Positions 45,238 to 53,288 of a stretch of DNA of 64,000 bases are shown in pieces. Origin of the DNA: Spirochaetaceae bacterium. GTDB taxonomy: Bacteria > Spirochaetota > Leptospiria > Leptospirales > Leptonemataceae. The stretch's first letter is position 1, and the number at the start of each line of letters is the position of its first letter. A program made the translations under genes and the position numbers. The notes beneath the pieces were generated by a model that searched no databases, was not told the origin of the DNA, and saw only the letters and a list, made by a program, of their open reading frames with translations. The stretch is from contig PCBI01000003.1 of assembly GCA_002730875.1 (NCBI GenBank), positions 128,273 to 192,272 on the forward strand. Reading direction: 5' to 3'.

Positions 45238-46200
45238 ATGCTGGTAATGGCCATGGGGATGCACTTGCAGGTTTTTGGAAGAATACGTAAACAGTCCGCA
45301 AAGGTACTGATATCGGGAACCCTGTTTCTGGCAGGGGCCCCTTCCCTGGCCGCCGAAAGCCTACCGGACCACGTTAGCTACAGGTCCCTCTGCTGCTTTC
45401 TGGAAGAGCTCAAGTCCGACGGAGTCAAGTTCACCTTCGAAACCGGCCAAATCGAACAATTGGATGAATCCGCGATCAGGTACTGGGAAGGCAAAGAAAT
45501 CCTCTTCATGCGTCCCAACAATCCGTTTCGACTCTTCTCGGAAAAGATTAAATCCGCCCAGGAATGGCTGGAGCAACCATATCGGCGAAACCAGACTACG
45601 GTGGAATTCCAGCGACTAACCGTAGGCCAATCCCGTTTTCTAATCACTCTCTATAGCACAAGTCCCGTTACTCGAACATCCGCTATATGGAGCGAAGACG
45701 CTGATTTTCGCTTTAGCGTGCACGGAGATCTTCTAGCGGTGGACCCTCCCCGGTGGAACCGAAAGAGCCATCGTCTCTATTTCTGGAATCCTACCGGATC
45801 AGATCTGGCCATTGTAGACTACTTCGAAAAGGAAAAGCGCTTCGAACCCGTTCTGGCGGTCTTCGGCTCGGAAGGAACGTTTAACGCCGGCCAGGAAGAA
45901 AAACTGAAACTCCCCATGATGCGAAGAGAGCATGTTCTGGAAAGAAGAATGCAACTCTTCGATCATTTCAGTCAGTACAAAAAGAAGACCATCTTCCTTC
46001 CTGCCGGCCAGAAGGTATGGCACCTGGCTACGGTGGAGCAGATGCAATTGATCGCCTATCGCACAGACAATCCGTTAACCGGAAACCCTGTCGAAGAAAA
46101 CAGCGCCGATTCGATTCAAGCAATTCCTGAGAATCAGCCCGAGCATTTTTTTCGGGGGATGATTTACACGACCGCGTGGATTGCGGAGGAATTGCCATAA
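45238..46200 (+). CDS. Exported protein, unknown function
   Basis: A 320-residue protein with a signal peptide of the form MHLQVFGRIRKQSAKVLISGTLFLAGAPSLAAE, probably cut after LAA. Several ATGs are in frame in the first eight codons; I list the first. The mature sequence is mixed alpha/beta, rich in Phe, Arg and Glu, with a single CC pair near the start (SLCCFLEEL). Blocks like RWNRKSHRLYFWNPTGSDLAIVDY do not match any family that I know. The product is presumably periplasmic. Convergent with the LpxC-like gene. Confidence 0.6.
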   Translation: MLVMAMGMHLQVFGRIRKQSAKVLISGTLFLAGAPSLAAESLPDHVSYRSLCCFLEELKSDGVKFTFETGQIEQLDESAIRYWEGKEILFMRPNNPFRLFSEKIKSAQEWLEQPYRRNQTTVEFQRLTVGQSRFLITLYSTSPVTRTSAIWSEDADFRFSVHGDLLAVDPPRWNRKSHRLYFWNPTGSDLAIVDYFEKEKRFEPVLAVFGSEGTFNAGQEEKLKLPMMRREHVLERRMQLFDHFSQYKKKTIFLPAGQKVWHLATVEQMQLIAYRTDNPLTGNPVEENSADSIQAIPENQPEHFFRGMIYTTAWIAEELP

Positions 46201-46225
46201 AGGCAATAACTGCCGGGAGCGGAAG

Positions 46226-46240
46226 GTTCAGTATCTGAAC
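46226..46240. other. Small hairpin between convergent genes
   Basis: GTTCAG, loop TAT, CTGAAC: a perfect 6-bp stem with a 3-base loop in the 92-base gap between the exported protein gene and the LpxC-like gene. No T-run. It could help stop transcription from either side. Confidence 0.3.
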
Positions 46241-46292
46241 AGACTGGACAGCGCCGGAGAACGGCCAGGCGCTTGCCGTCCCTCGTAAGTCT

Positions 46293-47294
46293 TTAGTCAA
46301 GCCAGCGAAACCCCGCCGATTTCTGGAATTCCTGGCTCACCAGATATTTGGCGGCTTGAATCTGCTGTTCATGACCAAACCTCAAAGTTGTGAGCCGGCC
46401 CCGGAAACGACCTCCGAGTTCAGATTCCAGAATTTTCAGAAAAGCCATAACGTCGATCAGCTCATGAAAGATGAATTCGTAGTTATGATCGTTCCAATCG
46501 AATACTTCTCGAGGGTTCCGCAGACCGTTTACATCCGCAAATAGGACGTTGGATTCGCTTACCGGAAATGGCAGAGCCCCGGCCCGGGACTTCGCAATTA
46601 TTTCATCCGTTTCCTGGACAGAGCGGAAGGAAGGAGTTCGCGCACGGGCCAGAAAAAAGAAGAACTGAGGCGTAATCTCTACCACAACTCGCTGCCTGCC
46701 CAGCACACCGGGATAGTCTATCTCATGATCCATCCACAGGCTTTTCTGTTCCGGCTCCAGAATGCAATACCCGGCGTCAAACCGGAGCGCAACGGTCTTC
46801 GAAACCGTAAAATGACTGGCCCTTCTTCGCGTTTTGCGAACATGGTGATACAGCGCATCCAGAAAAGGTCCATTGCATTCGTCAAAGGTAGGAAAGCTGC
46901 TCGTATTAATACCTATGTCTACATCAAGGTTCAGGGCCAACATAAGCGCTATGGGATGCTCAATGATCTTGATGGGCCCGAGCTGAATATTGTTGGCTCC
47001 ATGGACCAGGTTACGCGCCCGAAGGGCCCGTCCTCGGCTCTTACCGTCTTCCAGATAGAACATGGGACGGCTACCCTTCTGGGGATAGAATGTGATTCGG
47101 CTGGGCTGGTTCTCAAACGTGGATGTACCTTCTATAAGAAGCGGTTTTCGCACGGTCCAGATATGGTCTGGATTCCAGTCCACCGGAGCTCGAAAGTGCT
47201 CCGGCACCGGAATCACTTCGCTCCGGCCACGGGTAAGCTCCCTGATCTCGCTTTTTCGCTCCGTTACCTGCATGGAATTGCGGACATGGTGCAT
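46293..47294 (-). CDS. Divergent LpxC-like UDP-3-O-acyl-GlcNAc deacetylase homologue
   Basis: A 333-residue protein related to LpxC, the zinc deacetylase that commits UDP-acylated GlcNAc to lipid A synthesis. All ligands are in the right order: E112-H113 (IIEHPIA; H79 in E. coli), H277 and D281 in FHELID (H238/D242), H308 in LRFGHEQQ (H265), and T220 in ARARTPSF (T191). The GTSTFENQPSRITFYP start corresponds to GVGLHTG. Much of the rest is poorly conserved. The HKxLD motif is changed to HELID, and the usual GGSFDNAIV loop is absent. It may act on a modified sugar nucleotide, or be an LpxC paralogue. The first ATG is listed; one seven codons later is possible. Confidence 0.72.
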   Translation of the reverse strand: MHHVRNSMQVTERKSEIRELTRGRSEVIPVPEHFRAPVDWNPDHIWTVRKPLLIEGTSTFENQPSRITFYPQKGSRPMFYLEDGKSRGRALRARNLVHGANNIQLGPIKIIEHPIALMLALNLDVDIGINTSSFPTFDECNGPFLDALYHHVRKTRRRASHFTVSKTVALRFDAGYCILEPEQKSLWMDHEIDYPGVLGRQRVVVEITPQFFFFLARARTPSFRSVQETDEIIAKSRAGALPFPVSESNVLFADVNGLRNPREVFDWNDHNYEFIFHELIDVMAFLKILESELGGRFRGRLTTLRFGHEQQIQAAKYLVSQEFQKSAGFRWLD

Positions 47295-47434
47295 CGCCCG
47301 CAGGTTTTGTCAGTGCTTTTCTTGAGTCGTTCATGACTCCGGAGGCGTCTTTTCCCGAACCAGGAAATCGAAAAACGAACGCTTCCCTCCATGTTTGTGC
47401 TTGGCCTGTGAAACCCTTTCTGGATTTTTTTACC

Positions 47435-48019
47435 ATGCTTCGAAAAGTAATTCTACTCAATCTGGTTCTTCTCCTGTCGCTTTCTTTGCACTGCACAGAA
47501 GAGAAAGAAACCACCATCACTCTGTACGGCGGCGCTCCTTCCGGACTCATTATTCGTAGCGAACCGTCCACTTCGGGCGAAAAGCTGGGGCTAATCAAGT
47601 ATGGAGACCCGGTAACTGTCCTGGAACAAAAGGAAGAGATCCTCACAATCCAGGACAAAAAGGGAAAGTGGACGCGCATTGGCTACGGAAATGTTCAGGG
47701 CTGGGTATTTGGCGGTTTCCTGCTGGCCAATCCGCCGGCCCAGGAAGCGAAGAAAGACGAAAAAGATCAGGGCAATCATCCCACAGTTACCTCGTTGCAG
47801 GCCGGCGACGTAGGATGTTACGTAGACTTGAAATACCCGGACGGCAAAACCGAAACCTGGTATGCGAACTTCGATGTCTGCGATGAGCCTGTGCTGAATA
47901 AGAAAGTTAAATTCACCAGAGGCAAAGGCAATGTTCTGGCCGATTCCTGCGAAGGCGATCCGGAATGCCAGGACACCAAAGAAGTCGACATGATTGAGAC
48001 TATCACTGCCGTTAAATGA
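47435..48019 (+). CDS. SH3-domain lipoprotein
   Basis: A 194-residue protein with lipoprotein signal MLRKVILLNLVLLLSLSLHC (Cys20); the open frame extends upstream without signal character. Residues about 28-92 form a bacterial SH3 domain: SGLIIRSEPSTSGEKLGLIKYGDPVTVLEQ, then GKWTRIGYGNVQGWVFGGFL. These domains usually bind cell-wall peptides. The second half (YVDLKYPDGKTETWYANFDVCD, ADSCEGDPEC) has four cysteines that could form disulfides. Likely an outer-membrane or periplasmic wall-binding protein. Confidence 0.75.
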   Translation: MLRKVILLNLVLLLSLSLHCTEEKETTITLYGGAPSGLIIRSEPSTSGEKLGLIKYGDPVTVLEQKEEILTIQDKKGKWTRIGYGNVQGWVFGGFLLANPPAQEAKKDEKDQGNHPTVTSLQAGDVGCYVDLKYPDGKTETWYANFDVCDEPVLNKKVKFTRGKGNVLADSCEGDPECQDTKEVDMIETITAVK

Positions 48020-48072
48020 TTTCCCGAGCAGAGAAAGCCTCTTCCGCTCAAGAATTGAATGATTGAAACTAC

Positions 48073-48107
48073 GGACTCGGCAGGGCGCCGGAAAAGCGGC
48101 CGAGTCC
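48073..48107. terminator. Hairpin between convergent SH3 lipoprotein and PPK2 genes
   Basis: GGACTCGGC at 48073-48081 pairs perfectly with GCCGAGTCC at 48099-48107 around a 17-base loop. It lies between two convergent genes and has no T-run, so it is a plausible but unproven two-way terminator. Confidence 0.5.
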
Positions 48108-48161
48108 ACTGATTCCAATCGCCCCGATGTATCCCGGCTCGGATCCGCGGATCAAAAAGTA

Positions 48162-48911
48162 TCAAAGTTTATCAAAGAGAGACTGAACCGTTCTGAGCAC
48201 CTTGATCCGGGCAAACCTCTTATCGTTTGCCTCAATCAGGTGCCAGGGCGCATAGTCGGTATCGGTAAACCCCAGCATGTCGGAAACCGCTTGCTCATAC
48301 TGGGGCCACTTGTCTCGATTTCGCACGTCTTCCTGGGTGAACTTCCATTGTTTCAGAGGACTGAGGGCCCGGGCTTCGAATCGATTCGCCTGCTCCTTCT
48401 GATCAATCTGTAGCCAGAATTTAGCAATGTGAGTCCCCGCCCGATGCAGGCTTAATTCCATTGAGTTGATTTCGTCATAAGCCCGGCTCCACTCCTCTTC
48501 GGTAGCAAAGCCCTCCACGCGCTCAACCAGTACCCTTCCGTACCAGCTTCGGTCAAAGATGGCCAGCCGGCCGGGAGGGGGCATCTGGCGCCAGAACCTC
48601 CATAAATAGTGCCGTTTCTTTTCGAAAGGCTCCGGGGCGGCCACAGGAATGACTCGATACAAGACCGGAGGCATGGGCGAAGTGAGCCTTCGAATGGCGC
48701 CGCCTTTACCGGCCGCATCCTTACCCTCAAAGACCAGCACTACAGAAGCCTTTTTGCGGTACATTTTTAATGCGGACTTCATCAAGGACTTCTGGAGTTG
48801 TTTCAGTTCCTTTTTGTATCGCTCGGCTGTCATGGTACGCGAAAGGTCCAGGTTCTTTAACTCATGCTGTGCTCCGTGCACTCGGTTTGGGTGGGAAGTC
48901 ATACTATCCAT
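48162..48911 (-). CDS. Polyphosphate kinase 2 family protein (active type)
   Basis: A 249-residue PPK2 enzyme, which moves phosphate between polyphosphate and nucleotides. Walker A is FEGKDAAGKGGAI (61-73), the fold continues with YLWRFWRQMPPPGRLAIFDRSWYGR (Walker B with D120), the lid has ERVEGFA, and the end has DTDYAPWHLIEANDKRFARIKV. All residues expected of a working kinase are present. AGGAG precedes the ATG. It follows, on the same strand, a PPK2 relative without a proper P-loop, with 80 bases between. Together the two resemble the two-domain polyphosphate:AMP phosphotransferase (PAP, class II PPK2) cut into separate genes. Confidence 0.9.
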   Translation of the reverse strand: MDSMTSHPNRVHGAQHELKNLDLSRTMTAERYKKELKQLQKSLMKSALKMYRKKASVVLVFEGKDAAGKGGAIRRLTSPMPPVLYRVIPVAAPEPFEKKRHYLWRFWRQMPPPGRLAIFDRSWYGRVLVERVEGFATEEEWSRAYDEINSMELSLHRAGTHIAKFWLQIDQKEQANRFEARALSPLKQWKFTQEDVRNRDKWPQYEQAVSDMLGFTDTDYAPWHLIEANDKRFARIKVLRTVQSLFDKL

Positions 48912-48991
48912 TCTAGCTCCTATTAAACCAGGACAACATCAGCGCAGCGTTGCGGGATCTCACCGACTATTGACCGACCATTGGGCGCCAT

Positions 48992-49738
48992 TCAGCCCTG
49001 AGACCTCTCCAGTTCGCGCATTAGTTTCATGGCCTGATCGTAATCGGCTACAGCCTGGCGGGAATCCACGTTCAAATGCTCTTCGAGCCTTGCGATAATG
49101 TAATCCAGGACATGGGAGCGGATCTCCTTTCCGCCGCCTTCCGTCGGGGTAAACCAGGGCGCCTCCGGGGACCCCGTATGCTGGGTAAGTCCATCCAGGT
49201 GAGATTCATATTTGGAGTGCTCTTCGATTAAGAACTTTGCCCGCTTTCTCAGAAGAGTCGAACGACTTTTTAGTTTTCGATCCGCCTTCAACTCTTTCTT
49301 TAGATCGTCCAGGTGCCGCCGAAATCGCACCTTTAGAACAATGTAGCCATTGGCGCTGAGGCTCTTTTCAAAATTCCGAATATCGTCAATCCATAGCTCT
49401 TGCTCTTTTTTCTTCAGCTTACCTTTGAGCGTGCGCCGGACCCACTCGTGGTAGTAGGAACCATCGAATATAGCAAGGTCTCCGTATCGGGGCAGATGCA
49501 TCCAATAGTGATGAAGAAAAGGGTCCTTCCTTTCCGGCGCGGTTTCATAACCCGGAAAATGATGCACTTCAAAATGTCTGGGATCCAAAAAGGATGTTAG
49601 CTCATCCCGGGTATGAACCAGACCGCAGAGACCGGTACCTTCCAGGATTAGCATCACTCCCTTCTGTTGATCCTGGGCAGCCCGGAAAAGCAGGGCCACC
49701 CGGTCGGTCTTTTCCAGTTCCGGGTTCTTCACAGTCAT
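48992..49738 (-). CDS. PPK2-like protein with degenerate P-loop
   Basis: About 248 residues with the PPK2 fold but a broken active site. The region equivalent to EGxDAAGKGG reads EGTGLCGLVHTRDEL, without the Walker lysine. The Walker B equivalent is LAIFDGSYYHEWVRR. The rest still aligns: FFEKSL-type helix (RNFEKSLSANGYIVLKVRF), and TGSPEAPWFTPTE near the end in place of the TDYAPWHLIEA block. In class II PPK2 (PAP), the N-terminal of two fused domains is likewise degenerate, so this may be that domain as a separate subunit of the adjacent active kinase. The start is uncertain: ATG listed here, or GTG 21 bases upstream. Confidence 0.8.
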   Translation of the reverse strand: MTVKNPELEKTDRVALLFRAAQDQQKGVMLILEGTGLCGLVHTRDELTSFLDPRHFEVHHFPGYETAPERKDPFLHHYWMHLPRYGDLAIFDGSYYHEWVRRTLKGKLKKKEQELWIDDIRNFEKSLSANGYIVLKVRFRRHLDDLKKELKADRKLKSRSTLLRKRAKFLIEEHSKYESHLDGLTQHTGSPEAPWFTPTEGGGKEIRSHVLDYIIARLEEHLNVDSRQAVADYDQAMKLMRELERSQG

Positions 49739-49874
49739 CTCTACTAGATCAGGACTCACTTACCGGCAAGCAATATTGCGATGGAAAAGTGCTTGAATCC
49801 CCCGGGGCCCATTCGAAAGCTTTCCTATCGGAATTATAGGATTTCAGCCTGGCCTGTGCAGTGGGACGCCCTAC

Positions 49875-50168
49875 ATGATAAAAAGAAAAGAAAGCAGCAA
49901 TTCGGATAAACAAATAGGAACCCTGGATGGTTCTCCGGTGGTGGAAAAGCATTACCGGAGCATGCTCAAGGCCGTCTCCTGGCGAGTCACAGGCACTCTG
50001 GATACCATGGCCGTTTCCTACATTATAACGGGTAGCTTTGCCATGGCAGCGTCCATCGGCGTCTTTGAAGTGTTCACAAAGATGGTGTTGTACTATCTGC
50101 ATGAAAGAGTGTGGTCCAAATTGAAAGTGGGACTGGAAGTAAAGCAACCGCCGGACTACAGCATCTAG
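49875..50168 (+). CDS. DUF2061 family membrane protein
   Basis: A 97-residue protein with the DUF2061 pattern: HYRSMLKAVSWRVTGTLDTMAVSYIITGS, a second helix, and FEVFTKMVLYYLHERVWSKL. Two membrane helices are likely. The function is unknown; the domain is sometimes fused to or beside adenylylsulfate kinase in other bacteria, which is not the case here. Divergent from the PPK2-like gene. Confidence 0.85.
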   Translation: MIKRKESSNSDKQIGTLDGSPVVEKHYRSMLKAVSWRVTGTLDTMAVSYIITGSFAMAASIGVFEVFTKMVLYYLHERVWSKLKVGLEVKQPPDYSI

Positions 50169-50306
50169 TATCCGGCCATCCCGGCCTCGGATATCCTGTT
50201 TGGTCCCGTTTTCCCCGGTACGGTTTTGACCAGAAATCGGATTCGCAGGGCCCCAACGAATTCCTTTGCGTTGACGGCGGACCTGCCTGCCGTTGAATCA
50301 GAACCC

Positions 50307-51074
50307 ATGGAACCACAGTCCACCCGCCCCCGTGCGGCGCTTGTTACCGGCGGGGCCGTCCGATTGGGCCGTGCCCTCTCCCTGGGCCTGGCCCGAAAAG
50401 GCTACGATGTTCTCCTGCACTATAACTCTAGCGAAGCGGCGGCCAGAGAAACGGCCCGCGAGGTGGAAAGCCTGGGCGTTTCTTGCCGATTGATGCAGAT
50501 GGATTTGAATGGCGCCCTGGATGCGCCGTCGCTATTGGATCAAAGCCTGGAGCACTATAAACACCTGGAGCTTCTTGTGAACAGCGCTTCGGTGTATGAT
50601 GGGGCTACCATTGCGGATACCACAGAGGAGATATTTGACCGGAGCATACAGGTAAACCTTAAAGCGCCCTTCTTCTTGACCAGGGAATTCGCTCTAAAGG
50701 TAAAAGCCGGATCTGTTATCAATATATTGGACAATAAAATATCCTTCAATCAGTACCAGTACGCCGCCTATTTGTTGTCCAAAAAGATGCTGGCTGAATT
50801 CACTCAACTTGCCGCGCTGGAATTTGCTCCGGACCTGCGCGTAAACGCGATCTCTCCGGGCGTTATCCTCCCGGCCTCAATAAGGAGCGAGCAGTATCTA
50901 GCCTGGCGTCTGGAAGCGATCCCTTTGAAGCGCAAAGGAGAGACGGAGCACATTGTGAAGGCATTGCATTACTTGCTGGACAACGATTTTGTGTCCGGCC
51001 AGATACTGACGGTGGATGGCGCCGAAGGCCGAACCGCAGTGGGCCGGAATGCGGAGTCCTACGAGGGAGATTGA
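50307..51074 (+). CDS. Short-chain dehydrogenase, pteridine reductase-like (FolM/PTR1 type)
   Basis: A 255-residue NAD(P)H-dependent reductase. The cofactor motif is TGGAVRLGRAL (near residue 14), with the Arg seen in pteridine reductases. An N-S-A block (VNSASVYDG) and the catalytic Y-x-x-x-K in YLLSKKML are present. The end FVSGQILTVDGAEG is standard for the family. Pteridine reductases of the PTR1/FolM group reduce dihydrofolate or dihydromonapterin. The neighbour folK, starting 5 bases after this stop, strongly supports a pterin substrate. I chose the ATG giving MEPQSTRPRAALVTGG because it places the Rossmann strand at the usual distance; the frame is open 27 codons further. Confidence 0.83.
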   Translation: MEPQSTRPRAALVTGGAVRLGRALSLGLARKGYDVLLHYNSSEAAARETAREVESLGVSCRLMQMDLNGALDAPSLLDQSLEHYKHLELLVNSASVYDGATIADTTEEIFDRSIQVNLKAPFFLTREFALKVKAGSVINILDNKISFNQYQYAAYLLSKKMLAEFTQLAALEFAPDLRVNAISPGVILPASIRSEQYLAWRLEAIPLKRKGETEHIVKALHYLLDNDFVSGQILTVDGAEGRTAVGRNAESYEGD

Positions 51075-51079
51075 GATAA

Positions 51080-51478
51080 ATGATTACAGCGATAGTTGCG
51101 GTGGGTTCGAATATTGATCCGGAAGAAAACGTTGAGAAAACCATCGAACTGTTGAAGAGGGACTTTCCTTTCGTTTACGCCTCGGATTTCATTCGCACAG
51201 AACCGGATGGTTACAAAGATCAACCGGATTTTCTAAACGGAGCCATTTGCTTGAGGACTAACTTTGACCGAAGCCAGCTAGAGCTTTATTTAAAGGACAC
51301 AGAGATTAAACTGGGCAGGGTAAAAGGCCCAATTAAGGCCGGCCCTCGTACGATTGATCTGGATCTGGTAATCTGGAACGGCCAGGTGGTACATGACGAT
51401 TACCGCCAGAAGGACTATACCCGTAAACCAGTGGACCAATTACTGAAAGAGTTAAACATGCGCCTGGCGGATTCCTGA
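51080..51478 (+). CDS. folK: 2-amino-4-hydroxy-6-hydroxymethyldihydropteridine pyrophosphokinase
   Basis: FolK (HPPK) transfers pyrophosphate from ATP to 6-hydroxymethyl-dihydropterin in folate synthesis. The motifs are in order: VAVGSNIDPEENV at the start, QPDFLNGAICL (the Q-x-x-F-x-N block), and GPRTIDLDLVIW, whose two aspartates bind Mg-ATP. At 132 residues it is shorter than E. coli FolK (about 160), missing mainly the C-terminal part. It is directly downstream of the pteridine reductase-like gene, so they form a pterin pair. The 275 bases after it, before the histidine kinase gene, show no gene or clear signal. Confidence 0.9.
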   Translation: MITAIVAVGSNIDPEENVEKTIELLKRDFPFVYASDFIRTEPDGYKDQPDFLNGAICLRTNFDRSQLELYLKDTEIKLGRVKGPIKAGPRTIDLDLVIWNGQVVHDDYRQKDYTRKPVDQLLKELNMRLADS

Positions 51479-51753
51479 TTAAGAGTTTCCTGCCCGCGCA
51501 TATCCCCATTAATGCATTTCAGGGCCGTTCCCTTTACCGCGGGCCCTATAGAAAGTCATTCCCTGGTTCCCCTGAAGCCATTCGGGTTAATTACGCAGAG
51601 GTTCTTTGCGCTCGCGTTGCTTGCGTTCGCGTTGATAGCTTACATTTCAATAGGGACGACTCGCCAATGAAGCACGGGGGCTGGAGGATCAAAATCGCCA
51701 TTCCATTTGCATTCAGTCTTGCTCCGAACGCTTGACCTTTGTGCTCCTCCGGA

Positions 51754-53073
51754 CTATTGGCGCAACGAGGCCAGAGGTAATTGGAAAGAGAAATCCGTTC
51801 CTCCTTCCGGCCGCCGCGAAACTTCCAGCATGGAATCGTGCGCCCGCAGGAAGTCCCGGATCAAATACAGGCCTACTCCGGAGCCTGTGAAGCCGGCGAT
51901 CGGGGTAGCCGCAAATGTATCGCCGCGATAGATGGCCTCCATTTGTTCCACTGAGAGACCCGGGCCCCGGTCCCGAACCGAGATTCTCGCCTGGCCAGCT
52001 TCGGTCCGTGTTCCGTAGAACTCCACCATTTCGCCTCCCGGACTGAACTTGATGGCATTGGAGAGCAGATTCCTGAGCACGGACTGTAACATGGAATAAT
52101 CCGCATGAACTTGCAGATTGCTATCCACCGCGGCGCTCAGTGTAACGCTCGCCTGACGTGCCATTTCCCGAAATCCCTTTTCTGTCTCCAGATAAATAGA
52201 AAGCAAATCGATGGTTCGAGGCTTGTACGGCAAACCGCCCTCGGCCCGGGAGGCCCAGTTGAGCAGGTCATCCAGTAGTTCGTGGGAGTGAGCCAGGGAT
52301 GCGGATTGTCGGATGATTAGATCTCTCTTTTCATCGTCAGCGATACCGGACCAGTCCTGGCCCAGGTGTTTCAATGCCGTTGAAGAAGCGGAAATGGGGC
52401 CCCGGAGATCATGAGCCAGAATGGAAAAAATCCGTTGCCTGGAAGCCATGGTCTCCGTGAGTTTTTGATTGCTTTTTCTTAGTCGGAATGTCTGCAATGC
52501 GATGAATCGCGTCTGTTCAAGTGCGCGGTAGCGAAAACGCCAAAAAATAACTCCCAGAGTCCAGCCCACTGCAGTTACTGTCAGCGCATTCACCGAATTC
52601 GATAAGGCCACCTCCGGTTCGGCGCCTACCCAATGCAAACCGACGACAAAGAGAATCAGTCCAGCAAGATACAAAGGAAGAGTGAAGCGATAGGGTAAGA
52701 ACAGACCCACAGACAGGCCCATGCAGGCTACCAGGTAGGGAGTAATTGCCTGGGTGATCTTCTGATCGATGAGAGTAATCAGAACGGCAAACAGAAAATA
52801 GAAAACAGCCAGAGCTCGCGCCCCAAACTCAACGTTTACCAATCGTCGTTTGCGAATCCAGACATACAGTCCAGCCGTTACTACAGAGGCTACCAGATGC
52901 GAAATAATGATCTGCGAGTGCCAGCGTTCATAGTCTTCCGGAAGACCGTGGAGCAAATAAAAAATCATAACGTGAATAATGTGAACCAGCGCCAAAATCG
53001 GTAGATAGAACCGCAGCCTGAGGGCGTTCGTCCGTTCTAACCGCCTGAGTGTGTATCCCTTATCCCGGTCCAT
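51754..53073 (-). CDS. Membrane sensor histidine kinase
   Basis: A 439-residue kinase. Residues about 20-180 contain six hydrophobic segments without a large periplasmic loop, so it probably senses something in or near the membrane. The phosphorylated H221 lies in FSILAHDLRGPISASS. The N box is NLLSNAIKFSPGG, and the ATP lid has VRDRGPGLS and GSGVGLYLIRDFL. No response regulator gene is adjacent, so it is an orphan. The 215 bases upstream, before the cyclase gene, hold no gene that I trust. Confidence 0.88.
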   Translation of the reverse strand: MDRDKGYTLRRLERTNALRLRFYLPILALVHIIHVMIFYLLHGLPEDYERWHSQIIISHLVASVVTAGLYVWIRKRRLVNVEFGARALAVFYFLFAVLITLIDQKITQAITPYLVACMGLSVGLFLPYRFTLPLYLAGLILFVVGLHWVGAEPEVALSNSVNALTVTAVGWTLGVIFWRFRYRALEQTRFIALQTFRLRKSNQKLTETMASRQRIFSILAHDLRGPISASSTALKHLGQDWSGIADDEKRDLIIRQSASLAHSHELLDDLLNWASRAEGGLPYKPRTIDLLSIYLETEKGFREMARQASVTLSAAVDSNLQVHADYSMLQSVLRNLLSNAIKFSPGGEMVEFYGTRTEAGQARISVRDRGPGLSVEQMEAIYRGDTFAATPIAGFTGSGVGLYLIRDFLRAHDSMLEVSRRPEGGTDFSFQLPLASLRQ

Positions 53074-53288
53074 CGAAAGAACGGTCCGACAGTACCCCCG
53101 CCGGTCAACGCATTATTCGAGCTATCAGCAAAGTCCTGTGGAATAAAGCTAGCAAACTCGGAGACCAGAGAGAATGCAGGCAGCCGGGTGCGAAGATAAG
53201 CTTGATGTTGACCCTTTTCCTTTGGCGTCAAGGCAGCCGAGGTTCTGGTCGCCATTCTGACCAGAATCGCATTAGTGGAGGCGCTTCC

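Noticed and set aside
51101-51117. A GGGTTCGAAT stretch like a tRNA T-loop
   Set aside because: It lies inside folK coding sequence and there is no acceptor or anticodon stem around it.
53037-53255. A 72-residue minus-strand gene upstream of the histidine kinase
   Set aside because: It overlaps the kinase start in another frame, has no ribosome site and no domain character.
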